From Temnopleurus reevesii (lineage: Eukaryota > Echinodermata > Echinoidea > Temnopleuroida > Temnopleuridae), in assembly GCA_036244855.1 (NCBI GenBank), contig BQKZ01002984.1:30430-46167 (forward strand): DNA of 15,738 nucleotides. Direction: 5' to 3'. The notes beneath the pieces were generated by a model, which did not search any database, had not been told where the DNA came from, and was given only the letters and a program-made list of their open reading frames with translations. The translations under genes were made by a program, and so were the position numbers. Each line of letters begins with the position of its first letter. Position 1 is the first letter of the stretch. Below are positions 9,201-15,738 of the stretch, in pieces.

Positions 9201-11758
9201 CAATCCCCGTATTGGAAAGATGTTTGATTTCAAGGTAAGTAATTTTACCATAAGCTTCGTCATCATGATCATACTCCACCACATCATCCTCACCATCATT
9301 ATTACACGAGCTTTGCCAGTTCTACATCCATGTCACGAACTCGATTATCCTTGGATGTGTTTCATAAAGCTGTTCGAAAAAGTACGCAAGACTGGTCAGC
9401 ATTTCTCTGCACTACCTAAGCAACGTAGGCGTTATAATTACGGCGATGAAAGGTTTTCTTGGCGTTCGTAGAGTTTTTTGTAGCTCTGCGAACAATGTAA
9501 TGGAACAAAACCCAGGTATCCTTCTTGAATTACACATACATAAATGATCTTTGGTTCGATACCCTTCTTTCTATATTTTTCCGAGGTATTCTTCAGCGCC
9601 TTCTGAGAATCGTGGCATAGATCACCATCAATGTCGTGATGGCTAAGATGCTGTACGACACTAACGGGCATGTCAACTACCTGATGAGCCTGGTGAACTT
9701 CTCAGACATGTCAGAGGCGATCAACGTAGTCGACTCGTTCTGGAATGAGGACTGGTTCCCTCGGAGATCTCTCTAAACAACATAAAAATGATTTGTCTGT
9801 GTTGTTTTACAACTTCTTTTCCGCGTTTTCCAGCTTCCTGGTATCGTGGCTTGGACTTTCATCAGCTTTTTTTTAATGGAAATTATGAAGTACGTGTATG
9901 TGCTCTCCATTTATGTCACAAAGTACATGATCCTATAGTCCTTCTTGGATGAAACTTCGGAATAATTCTGTTCTTACCTTTCTTATACTCAGCTTGTTCT
10001 GGTACCTGCTTTTCTCTTTTCTTCAGCTATTCTTCAACGGCCGACCTGGAATCGTGGCATGGACAATCATCAACTTTTCGATGGCTATGAAGCAATACGA
10101 GCTTTACGGGCACATCACAAACTCTATGATCCTGGTGAATTTCCTTGAGGCGATCTATGTGGTCGATTACTTTTGGAACGAGGCCTGGTACCTTCACACC
10201 ATCGACATGCACCATGATCACTTTGGCTGGTACCTGGCCTGGGGAGATATGGTCTACCTGCCCTTCATGTACACGCTGCAGGTGAGCATCCTGTCTTACA
10301 AGAATGAGCTTGATTCGGATCTGGATAAAATACCTTGAACAGCTTCGTTAGGGACAACACTCGGCACTACCCTGCCATGACCAAATGCAGTATTAATCAA
10401 CCTTTTCAAATGCAATTTTCTTGCATAAACATACTGTGAACAATATTTACCAGCTTAATAAAGGTTGATTAAAGAAAATCAAAAAGTTGAGAAATTTGGT
10501 CACAGTCTCGCAGAGAGTCGCTTCCTTACGGTTTGTACATAGAATAGATAGGCCCATGATCACTTCGGGTGGTACCTGGACTGGGGAGATATGGTCTACC
10601 TGCCTTCCATGTACACGCTGCAGGTGAGAACCCAGCCCGATTGGAATGAATAATGTCCTTTCATGGCAACGAAGCATCAACCAATATTTTCAAAATGAAC
10701 TTTATGGGACATAGACGTCCTGTAAATGATAAAATAAATGACAAATATTTGTGCATACCATTGTATATACATGAATCGTGTGATACAAGCTATCAGGAGC
10801 TGCGGAAAAAATCACAGCACCTGAACGGGATTCGAACCACTGACCTCTTGTTTGCAAGACGGGTGTCATAACCGCATGACCACCACTGGAGTGCCCTGAG
10901 TGATGAGACAATTACAAAAAATATGCTCTGGTCACAAAGGGCCTTGGAAGCAACACGATTTAACATGACTCTTTGTTCGCAGGCAGCTAACTGTGAACTT
11001 AACAAAGAGTCGTGTGGAATCATGTTGCTTCCGGGGCCCTATGTGACTGGGGCTTTAGGTCAGATCTAAATATGTCGTATTACTATTAGAGATAAACGAT
11101 CAGCCATACCCTGTGTCGTGTGTCATACTGTACATATTCACGTTGGCTTAGAGCAGATGTGACGTAGATCTACTTGAATAGGATATATCAAACGATCAAT
11201 GCTCGCACAAATTGTCTTTATTTGACTCGGTTGTATTTTGTCCTATTTTGTTATATTTTACTAAACTTTACTAAAAATTGCCTTTTCTCTCAGTGCTTTT
11301 ACCTGGTTTTCAACCCCATCGAGCTCTCCTGGCCCATCTTCACCGCCATCTTCCTCCTCGGCACCGTCGGCTACTACATCTTCCGGTCGGTCAACCGTCA
11401 GAAGGATTACTTCCGGCGCACCAACGGTCAAGCCCCGATCTGGGGGTCACTACCCAAGTACATCGACGCGACGTACACCAGCGGCGACGGGGAGGAACGC
11501 AAGAGCAAGCTGCTGCTGTCCGGCTGGTGGGGAATCACCCGGCATATGAATTACACCGGGGATCTCATGCAGGCCGCCTCGTGGTGCCTCGCCTGCGGAG
11601 TCGGGCATATTTTCCCGTACTATTACCTCGTGTTTATGACCATCCTGCTCATCCATCGCTGTCGGCGGGATGAGGACCGGTGACACGCCAAGTACGGCAA
11701 GGCATGGGACCTCTATATGGAGAAGGTTCCGTGTAGGCTCATTCCGTATATCTACTGA
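96..11758 (+). CDS. DHCR7: 7-dehydrocholesterol reductase, six coding exons, with one in-frame TGA
   Basis: Joined exons: 96-238, 2021-2243, 8088-8354, 9121-9234, 10027-10281 and 11294-11758. The frame is 488 codons plus stop; human DHCR7 has 475 residues. Known of the family: a multi-pass ER membrane enzyme that uses NADPH to reduce the C7-C8 double bond of 7-dehydrocholesterol, giving cholesterol. Seen here: GQWGRAWEVD near the N-terminus, [13 protein letters not shown] in exon 3, [12 protein letters not shown] in exon 4, [11 protein letters not shown] and [11 protein letters not shown] in exon 5, and [19 protein letters not shown] (residues 407-425), which is the nucleotide-binding core shared with C14 sterol reductases and the lamin B receptor. 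The N-terminal and exon 3 motifs favour DHCR7 over those relatives. Exons 2-5 end in phase 0. Codon 464 is TGA in place of a family-conserved Cys, which would remove the last 25 residues. The other junctions have consensus splice sites. Regulation cannot be judged because the promoter is outside the window. Confidence 0.93.
240..726 (+). other. intron 1, 5' part: no recognisable feature
   Basis: AT-rich intronic DNA follows the exon 1 donor. The short reverse-strand open frames here have no recognisable domain and no coding-like composition. I see no repeat unit or RNA gene before the MITE at 729. Confidence 0.6.
729..859. mobile_element. palindromic MITE, copy 1
   Basis: A 131-bp element made of two arms of about 53 bp that are near-perfect inverted repeats (core CATAGGACCCCGGAAGCAAC on the left, its complement on the right) around a loop of about 25 bp. 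It is flanked by TA at 727-728 and 860-861, a target-site duplication typical of Tc1/mariner-related non-autonomous elements. It has no coding capacity. Two further copies lie at 1450 and 10924. I do not know the family name. Confidence 0.85.
862..1199 (+). other. intron 1, middle part: nothing identified
   Basis: Between the first MITE and the SINE-tail region. A 70-codon open frame begins at 946 but is hydrophobic at the end, shows no family resemblance and is probably chance. Confidence 0.5.
1215..1320 (+). mobile_element. SINE 3' tail fragment upstream of the exon 2 array
   Basis: The segment AAGTGGCTACCCTGAGTAAA is followed by a GC-rich hairpin (GCGCCT at 1262-1267 paired with AGGCGC at 1290-1295; inner stem CACTC/GAGTG) and then CATTATTATTATTA. 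This is the same tail layout as the SINE at 8402-8697: paired GCGC arms, GCGCTAT, then an ATT-repeat 3' end. No tRNA-like head is visible, so it is a 5'-truncated copy. Its first ~20 bases recur at the start of each downstream exon 2 duplicate (about 1642, 1828 and 1972). Confidence 0.65.
1308..1397 (+). repeat. ATT/ACT trinucleotide microsatellite
   Basis: About 90 bp of imperfect ATT, ACT and TTA repeats continuing from the SINE tail to the acceptor of the first exon 2 copy. Shorter versions precede each later copy and form the pyrimidine-rich tract ahead of CCCACAG. Confidence 0.85.
1406..1640 (+). pseudogene. DHCR7: decayed exon 2 copy A of DHCR7, split by a MITE
   Basis: After TTACCCACAG the sequence begins exactly like real exon 2 (GGAGGTTGATGTCTTCAC; reading [15 protein letters not shown]). 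It is interrupted at 1450-1578 by a palindromic MITE and resumes with CCCTCATCCCTCTTG. Downstream it has small deletions and strong divergence, so it is the most degraded copy. It ends in the SINE-like ATAAATTGGCTACCCTGAG without an exon 2 donor. It cannot encode the segment and is a relic of a local exon duplication. Confidence 0.88.
1450..1578. mobile_element. palindromic MITE, copy 2, inserted in a pseudoexon
   Basis: A 129-bp inverted-repeat element of the same family as 729-859 and 10924-11055, with arms almost identical to each other. It is flanked by TA at 1448-1449 and 1579-1580. Removing the element and one TA restores CTCTCCTTACCCTCATCC, which matches the uninterrupted exon copies (CTCTCCTAACCCTCATCC) base for base except one. 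This independently confirms both the element ends and the TA duplication. Confidence 0.92.
1703..1829 (+). pseudogene. DHCR7: decayed exon 2 copy B of DHCR7
   Basis: It starts GGAGGTGATGTC, one T short of real exon 2, so the frame is lost at the first codons. An 8-bp insertion (GCTGACAG) sits between CCCACAG and the exon start. The rest follows the exon closely through the first membrane segment to CCACTTATGAAGATAAAG, with an in-frame TGA at the CAATGC position in the shifted alignment (CAGTGATCC). At ~1829 it passes into the SINE-derived TCTACCCTGAGTAAATA instead of the second half of the exon. It is not functional. Confidence 0.9.
1880..1972 (+). pseudogene. DHCR7: truncated exon 2 copy C of DHCR7
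   Basis: It starts GGAGGTGGATGTC after an intact CCCACAG acceptor and keeps the exon 2 frame ([15 protein letters not shown], then [15 protein letters not shown]). It then hits TAA where the sequence jumps to AAGTGGCTACCCTGAGTAAA. It is the best-preserved dead copy and about 130 bp shorter than exon 2. There is no normal donor. If it were spliced in by mistake it would end the protein at about residue 78. Confidence 0.9.
2021..2243 (+). CDS. DHCR7: DHCR7 coding exon 2 (intact copy)
   Basis: 223 nt between TTACCCACAG and CAG|GTAAGC. It completes the Trp codon of exon 1 and reads [10 protein letters not shown] through the first hydrophobic membrane segment (residues ~54-76), then a luminal or loop part with [12 protein letters not shown], and ends WSIWMVIQ at residue 122. 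Human DHCR7 has WEVDW at the start and TLWVTFQ at the end of the same segment. This is the only one of four tandem copies with full length, an open frame and a consensus donor. Confidence 0.93.
2430..2720 (+). repeat. direct repeat unit 1 (about 290 bp)
   Basis: It begins TCTCTGTATTGATTTTTCCA and matches 3091-3370. The first ~118 bases (2430-2547) are identical to the second unit; after that there are scattered substitutions and a ~9-base length difference near 2670-2690. The unit contains the single ambiguous base (N at 2715). I see no coding capacity and no terminal structure. It is either a locally duplicated intron segment or two copies of an unnamed dispersed repeat. Confidence 0.93.
2721..3090 (+). 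other. spacer between the direct repeats: nothing identified
   Basis: AT-rich intron 2 DNA with a run of A at 2878-2886. No gene, RNA or repeat structure is visible in it. Confidence 0.5.
3091..3370 (+). repeat. direct repeat unit 2 (about 280 bp)
   Basis: Second copy of the 2430-2720 segment, offset by 661 bases. It includes the shared GAACTACAAGTTCATTGATC and ends near CACATACGTA. The identity of the first ~118 bases points to a recent duplication or to gene conversion between the copies. Confidence 0.93.
3371..4660 (+). other. intron 2, 5' part: no recognisable gene
   Basis: AT-rich intronic DNA. Short open frames at 3332-3625, 3711-3917 and 3948-4172 have no recognisable domain. There is a palindromic TGACGTCA at 3749-3756 and a small inverted repeat (GATCCCT/AGGGATC) near 4019-4041; neither has supporting context. 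Confidence 0.5.
4899..5162 (-). other. unassigned reverse-strand open frame in intron 2
   Basis: About 86 codons with a more protein-like composition than other frames in this intron. It reads charged at the start ([20 protein letters not shown]), then [16 protein letters not shown], then the hydrophobic [17 protein letters not shown]. There is no ATG near its 5' end. An AG just upstream could be an acceptor but lacks a pyrimidine tract, and no good donor follows. I do not recognise the family. It may be a chance frame or a fragment of an old gene or transposon. Confidence 0.2.
5163..8087 (+). other. intron 2, 3' part: AT-rich, low-complexity, no gene
   Basis: Long AT-rich stretch with simple-sequence tracts: TA-rich DNA at about 5717-5780, a T run meeting a G run at about 6891-6911, and a C-run at about 7961-7971. 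Open frames here are short, on both strands, and without recognisable motifs. The last ~20 bases (ending CTTCCTTTGCAG) form the exon 3 acceptor. Confidence 0.55.
8088..8354 (+). CDS. DHCR7: DHCR7 coding exon 3
   Basis: 267 nt (89 codons, phase 0 at both ends) between TTTGCAG and AAG|GTGAGT. It encodes residues 123-211: [13 protein letters not shown], then [45 protein letters not shown] and [19 protein letters not shown]. These match, in order, the [30 protein letters not shown] and STFAMVK blocks of vertebrate DHCR7. The exon is clearly GC-richer than the intron on either side. Confidence 0.95.
8402..8697 (+). mobile_element. tRNA-derived SINE
   Basis: A tRNA-like head carries a B-box-type GGTTCGAGTCC at 8451-8461, about 40 bases after an A-box-like GGGGTAGAGG. 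A unique body follows (TTGCACTCAACCCAGATGAGG and on), then a tail hairpin in which GCGCTTA (8629-8635) pairs with TAAGCGC (8656-8662) around an inner stem ACTTCT/AGAGGT. It ends in an ATC/ATT trinucleotide run. No clear target-site duplication is seen. It is an RNA polymerase III-type retroposon on the gene's own strand, within intron 3. Confidence 0.8.
8700..9120 (+). other. rest of intron 3: nothing identified
   Basis: AT-rich DNA from the SINE tail to the exon 4 acceptor (TTTCTTTGTACAG). No gene or repeat was recognised. Confidence 0.5.
9121..9234 (+). CDS. DHCR7: DHCR7 coding exon 4
   Basis: 114 nt (38 codons, phase 0) between TTTGTACAG and AAG|GTAAGT. It encodes residues 212-249: [20 protein letters not shown], then [18 protein letters not shown]. 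Human DHCR7 has YFFPTSARDCKFTGNFFYN and [17 protein letters not shown] here. The NPRIG block is conserved across sterol reductases. Confidence 0.95.
9235..9585 (+). other. intron 4, 5' part: possible dispersed repeat, no gene
   Basis: The stretch from about 9355 (GTTTCATAAAGCTGTTCG) to about 9480 resembles repeats I associate loosely with marine invertebrate genomes, but I cannot name it. The open frame that continues from exon 4 is read-through into intron. Confidence 0.35.
9586..9770 (+). pseudogene. DHCR7: decayed exon 5 copy (a) of DHCR7
   Basis: After a pyrimidine-rich tract ending CCGAG it reads GTATTCTTCAGCGCCTTCTG and then AATCGTGGCATAGATCACCA, in line with real exon 5 (TATTCTTCAACGGCCGACCTG, GAATCGTGGCATGGACAATC). 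In the same frame: RIVA, stop where Trp stands, then [12 protein letters not shown] and [13 protein letters not shown], against [12 protein letters not shown] and [13 protein letters not shown]. It has an in-frame stop at 9632-9634 and a small insertion, and the match fades near 9770. It is a dead duplicate lying upstream of the functional exon. Confidence 0.85.
9834..9955 (+). pseudogene. DHCR7: decayed exon 5 copy (b) of DHCR7
   Basis: It follows GTTTTCCAG with CTTCCTGGTATCGTGGCTTG, the start of exon 5 with 17-18 bases missing inside the first codons. The reading is [19 protein letters not shown] and on to YMIL, then TAG at 9936-9938, against [18 protein letters not shown] and SMILVNF in the real exon. 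Similarity ends near 9955, before the second half of the exon. It is a truncated, stop-containing relic. Confidence 0.8.
10027..10281 (+). CDS. DHCR7: DHCR7 coding exon 5
   Basis: 255 nt (85 codons, phase 0) between TCTTTTCTTCAG and CAG|GTGAGC. It encodes residues 250-334: [70 protein letters not shown] and MYTLQ. Human blocks in the same order are [35 protein letters not shown] and [12 protein letters not shown]. It lies among three non-functional partial copies of itself, and only this one is complete and open. Confidence 0.95.
10553..10623 (+). pseudogene. DHCR7: 3'-end copy (c) of DHCR7 exon 5
   Basis: About 70 bases from CCATGATCACTTC to GCTGCAG are nearly identical to the last 70 bases of exon 5, with about five differences. 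They read [20 protein letters not shown] and TLQ, and the donor CAG|GTGAGA is kept. No acceptor or 5' half precedes it, so it should not be spliced as an internal exon. It is much less diverged than copies (a) and (b), so it arose later. Confidence 0.9.
10790..10905 (-). mobile_element. tRNA-like SINE fragment, antisense
   Basis: On the reverse strand there is a B-box-type GGTTCGAATCC (complement of 10828-10838), preceded by a tRNA-like arm region starting GGCACTCCAGTGG near 10895. The acceptor and T stems do not pair properly, so it is not a working tRNA. It is probably the head of a SINE from a different family than 8402-8697. Confidence 0.6.
10924..11055. mobile_element. palindromic MITE, copy 3
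   Basis: 132 bp with the same arms as 729-859 (GGTCACA.AGGGCC..GGAAGCAACACGATT and its inverted partner GTTGCTTCCGGGGCCCTATG). It is flanked by TA at 10922-10923 and 11056-11057. Its arms differ from each other more than in the other two copies, which fits an older insertion. Confidence 0.88.
11294..11758 (+). CDS. DHCR7: DHCR7 terminal coding exon with in-frame TGA at codon 464
   Basis: It follows TTTTCTCTCAG and encodes residues 335-488. Blocks: [18 protein letters not shown] (human VGYYIFRVANHQKDLFRR), [43 protein letters not shown] and [13 protein letters not shown]. Then TGA at 11681-11683, and on in the same frame [20 protein letters not shown] and PYIY before a second TGA at 11756-11758. 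Human DHCR7 reads RDEHR-C-ASKYG there, and related reductases also have Cys. If the TGA is real and read as stop, the last 25 residues are lost, including the KYG..W..Y...VP.R..P.I block found at the end of nearly all family members. Confidence 0.93.
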
Positions 11759-12500
11759 GAACGGGAGGGAAATAAACCGTTAATTATCAGGTAGTTTGGT
11801 TATGCAAACCTCAATCCACTGTCATACATTCAATATGGCGACTGATCAACTCCTTACCCTCCTACTGTGTCGTTAAAATACTTTGTGAGCTGGAATGATC
11901 ACACTGTTCACATAGTTCAGTTTTTCAGTGATGAATTAGATCAGTCACGTAGATTGATTGAATATACTCGACTATTATGATGATGATATCACTTATCACA
12001 AAACAAAACTGATGACTTGCATCGTCTCGTTTTTCCAGTCACCCATATTCGATGAGAATTCAAATTACCAGCAAGTAAGAAGTAGAAACATTGTTTGCCT
12101 AACGCCAAATTTAGTGGGACAACAAAATCGCTGGCGATCCATAGAAGTGACGGTTAGTAATTGGTTGTGAAATTTAAACTAAAATATGCGAGAATACGTG
12201 CTTGAATTATTTCTTAGTTTCGAGCACATTCATTGTTATGTTTGTCAAGGATTTTCTGAATATGTCGGTTCGTTTCACATTCATTTCTTCATCCTGACGA
12301 TTACTGATCTTTATCTTCAAGTCAAACTCAAGTCCCGAATTAAGAATGGTCAGTATCTTTAGTGATAATAAACATAATGATAACAATATAATCCATTTTC
12401 CAGCGCTAAAAACAAGAAGTACCGTAGGGCTTTACAATTTTAGAATGAGAAAAAAGACGGATTTTCTCTCAATTATTAATAAATACTACTTTGCCTCTAA
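11759..12500 (+). other. presumed 3' UTR of DHCR7: no gene
   Basis: AT-rich sequence after the last stop. An AATAAA at 11771-11776 is only 13 bases from the stop, too close to be a convincing sole poly(A) signal. By eye I found no convincing SECIS-type hairpin (ATGA...AA...TGA with a paired stem) between 11760 and 13300. Confidence 0.45.
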
Positions 12501-12782
12501 AATTGCAAATAGATGAGTTATTCGTATTGACAAACTAAAGCTTTAGCCAAAAAAAGAGAGGAAGTATTCGCAAAACAATATTTTCTAGACAAATTATCTG
12601 GTATACGCTCCATGGCGCGATGCCATGTAGATTTACTTTAAATTTGCAAATAGATGCTTTGTTCGATTGACAAACTAAAGCTTTAGCGAAAAAAAAGAAA
12701 GGAAACAAGTATTTGCAAAACAATATTTTCGAGGCAAATTTTCTGGGGTACTCTCTGTGGCGCGATGCCATGTAAATATACT
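12501..12782 (+). repeat. two-unit tandem repeat of about 140 bp
   Basis: Units at about 12501-12639 and 12641-12782 share ATTGCAAATAGATG, GACAAACTAAAGCTTTAGC, an A-rich run, TTTGCAAAACAATATTTTC and TGGCGCGATGCCATGTA. They differ by scattered substitutions and a few small indels. Each unit contains the small hairpin TGGC/GCCA around GCGAT. No coding capacity. Confidence 0.9.
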
Positions 12783-15738
12783 CTCCGTGTTCAAAAGCAG
12801 CGAACATATAGTTGCCCGTGTAAACTTGACTGACTTAAAAAGGTGGTGGGATATTCATATATTCAAATGTTTATTTTTATGTATTACCTCGACAATTATC
12901 ATTTGGAATTGTATAACTTCCCTGATTAATTCACTAATATGAATATTGTTAGCTTACAGCACAACACTATTTAATATTTGCTAAGCAGTATTATCCAGTG
13001 AAGTTGTTAAAAAGTGTACTTGTTTTTGCTAATTTTAATACGCATTTTTTGCAAAGAATATCTAATTATGTCCTCAATTCATGTGGAAATTTTAACGCGT
13101 GAGATTTTGTTTTACATATCATTTTCTCATGAGCAAAATACGGGCTGATTTGATATTTTTTTTTTTACAATTGCAGTATTAAAAACATTACTCGTGTCAA
13201 CTCTGATATGAATGAGTTAAACATTAATAACTCACTATTGTTTTTCATGAATGTTTGTGAACAAAATATGAATAAAATAAATGCTCTCTGAATAAATTAT
13301 TCTGCATGAATTGCGGTTGCCCTAACTCTGCTCCTGATAGATCATCATACCCTGGAACTTTCTCATCAAACTTAGTTTTGAGTTAGTAAGCTATTGAGCC
13401 TGTCTCAAAGATTTTGATAGCGAAATCGTTCTTGCTATACTGTTCCTTTTAGGATGGGAGAAAAAAAAATTGCTCTTTTCTGTTACCATGGTTACAAGTA
13501 GAGGCAGGCTCTCTTACATGCTGGAATGTACCAAAAAAAAAGTCTAAAACGTCTTATGAAAATGGCGCAGGGTGCCTATTAGATCCAACTTTGCCCCATT
13601 TTGTGGGAGGAAAGTGCGCCGGGAAGCCATGCGGACTCTTAAATAACAGTAACTTTTGGCCATTCCATTGGACACGATGTGCACCTGGAAGCTACCAAAT
13701 CAGTTACGATTAAGATTTAGTCGAGCGCCATCTGCTGTAATGAAATGATTAAATTATACAATTTGTTCTCAACTCAAGTATTAGTAAGCGTTACCATTGT
13801 TCACTTTGATGAAGTAGGTGCCGTTTCTAATGAAAATGAAGTTTTATTGCAAAGTGTAATTTTATTGATGAAAGTTTTTTGAAAAAGAAAGTGGAAAAGA
13901 AAGGACATATGTGTTTTTGTCTAAACTCCAAGTTTGGGTTTCTTGCCAAGAAATGTTTACTTTTTTAGACTAGAATATGTAAAACTGTCAGAAATCAGTT
14001 TGTAGGGGTTGGAAACTCCAGTTGATATGCTCAATTGTGTTTGAATGTACGTGTGATATTGTCATGAAGAATCTCAGTACTGCAGTTTCTTTGTCTTCTC
14101 AAATTAAAAGGCTGATCTTGTATTCTGCAGATCGATCAAATATGGTGCTTAAAAGAATAATGCAAGCTGAATTGTCTTTTTACTCCGTGATATCATGATT
14201 GTAAAACAGTCATTTCATAGTGTGTGTCTTATTTTGGGTCTGTAACATAAAAGAGTTACAATAAATTTGAAAATTAATCGTATCTCCGTGGTATACATTT
14301 TGCAATAGACTTACGATTCATATTTATCGTAAATTTAATTGCATCTTTTAGGTTACAGGCCACTTATCTTACAAGTAAGTTTGAAAAACGGTTGACTATG
14401 GACATTTCTGAATGTTTGTATTGTTTGACTGTGGAATGCAGCTTATCATAGTGCATTATGATCAAGAATCAAACGGTTGTTAAAGTGAGCTAAAACAAAA
14501 ATTAACCAAATTCATGAATTTGAATATTTGTTGTGAACTCGTTCTGTGTTCTATCTGCAACACTGCACATGCATTTGCTGGTGATGTTTGGTTTGGCAGC
14601 AAACTATAAATCTGAAAGGTTCGAGCCACGGTATAAACCCCGAGATAGCGAGGTTTCAAAAGCCAACATTACCTCAATCTTAAACTGTTCGCAGAGGAGC
14701 GCACGTCCTTGTGCACGACTGGTGACACTTTCTTGGGCACTAACTCACCGAAAGTTGTTATTGAACATGTTGAACGGGTTCAGGAATTGATCACCAGTCG
14801 TTTGTAGAGCCTAGTGCGTGTCTCCACGAACATCCATATGAACAATTGACGGCGTGTGTGTAAAGAAAACGTCACTACTAATGACGCCAAAGCAGGCTGA
14901 GGTAACGATCAAAACAAAGCTGGCCGAATGAGCTAGGAACGTTTCACTCCTACCGTTTAGTCGAGTAATATTATTGAACAAACCTTTCAAGTCTATGCTG
15001 AATTAATTAGTGTCTAGGATCAGCGTTAGCAATTCAATTAGAATACGAGAAGGAATTTTAATGGGAATGTATGCTTTCCGATAATTAGTTGAAAATTTAC
15101 CTATATTTGTGATAGGCTTGTTTAATTTTTTTTTATCTGGTTGACAGAAATGAAAGGGCAAACAAGTGCTGACCTATCTAAAAAGACACACATCTAAACT
15201 GGGCATTATATCAATCACACGGCATGCACAAAATATAAAGTCTCAAATATGGTGTAATCCTAAGTAAACAAGAAAACAAATGGAATACGTTTCTTGTGGA
15301 ATAAAGAGCAGACACTGCAACAAAGTTAGGGACAAACTTTTGAATATTTCAATTCACTATATGCTCACTTTGCATCTTTAAATATAAATCATTATATTAA
15401 AGATTTATATAATAGTGGCCCTTAACTTTTGTTAATTAATGTTTGCCTATATTGTGTTGCATTGTCAGACGATTGTTAATGATACATACATTTGTATGTA
15501 ATATGCCTCTAAATTCAATGTTTGTACATGCTTTGGGTGTTATTGTGCAACAAAATGAGTTTGTTGATTTTGTTATTGTACATGCTTTTATATTGTTCTG
15601 TGTGTGTGTTAATCGCAATCAACATCCGTTCAGTCAGATAAAAAATAAATATACAGCAATTGTCAATCACTATCTTTAGGGCGAAATGGCAGTGAATGGG
15701 AAAGTGTGAGTGAAAGAGAGAAGGGGGGGGGGGGGGGG
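12783..15738 (+). other. downstream AT-rich region: no recognisable gene
   Basis: Contains possible poly(A) signals (AATAAA at 13271-13276, 14260-14265 and 15644-15649) and a 9-bp hairpin (ATATAAATC at 15382-15390 with GATTTATAT at 15402-15410). Open frames at 14533-14790 and 15436-15679 have no recognisable family. The window ends in a G homopolymer (15723-15738), which may mark a contig edge. It could be long 3' UTR or intergenic DNA. Confidence 0.5.

Noticed and set aside
10828..10895. Functional tRNA gene on the reverse strand
   Set aside because: There is a good B-box, but the acceptor and T stems do not pair; a SINE head fits better.
15382..15410. AT-rich hairpin as a terminator or structured RNA
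   Set aside because: A 9-bp A/T-only stem in very AT-rich DNA is weak and common by chance.
15723..15738. Poly-G run as a biological feature
   Set aside because: It is at the window edge and could be a homopolymer where sequencing or assembly stopped; nothing can be concluded.

Overview
This is animal nuclear DNA. It is AT-rich, has short GC-richer exons with GT/AG splice sites, large introns full of repeats, and one N base. The only recognisable gene is on the + strand: DHCR7, 7-dehydrocholesterol reductase, the last enzyme of cholesterol synthesis, an ER membrane protein. Its protein is close enough to the vertebrate enzyme to align from the GQWGRAW motif to the C-terminus. The many tRNA-derived SINEs and palindromic MITEs and the roughly 37-38% GC feel suggest an invertebrate deuterostome. 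A sea urchin or other echinoderm is my best guess, but the sequence does not prove it.

Layout. Coding exon 1 ends at 238 and is preceded by a splice-acceptor-like site, so a 5' non-coding exon and the promoter probably lie outside the window. From about 1200 to 2243 is a tandem array of exon 2: three decayed copies (1406, 1703, 1880) followed by the intact exon 2 (2021-2243). The first decayed copy is split by a MITE. Each unit starts with a piece of SINE tail. Intron 2 (2244-8087) holds a ~290-bp direct repeat and long featureless AT-rich DNA. Exon 3 (8088-8354) is followed by a SINE. Exon 4 is 9121-9234. Exon 5 (10027-10281) is flanked by two decayed copies upstream and one 3'-end copy downstream. 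A tRNA-like SINE and a third MITE follow. The last coding exon is 11294-11758.

The six coding exons join in frame (48 + 74 + 89 + 38 + 85 + 154 codons, with the first split at a Trp codon) into a 488-codon reading frame; human DHCR7 has 475 residues. The one break is an in-frame TGA at codon 464. It sits exactly where the family has a conserved Cys, and the conserved C-terminus continues behind it to a second stop. This could be a fresh null mutation or polymorphism, a sequencing error or, least likely, recoding.

The unusual feature of the window is repeated duplication of single exons inside one conserved single-copy gene, in at least two places (exons 2 and 5), with all extra copies now dead. 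The exon 2 array carries its probable cause in the sequence: a short match between a SINE and the exon at the duplication junction. The 11759-15738 region holds the presumed 3' UTR or downstream DNA, a ~140-bp tandem repeat and no recognisable gene, and it ends in a poly-G run.
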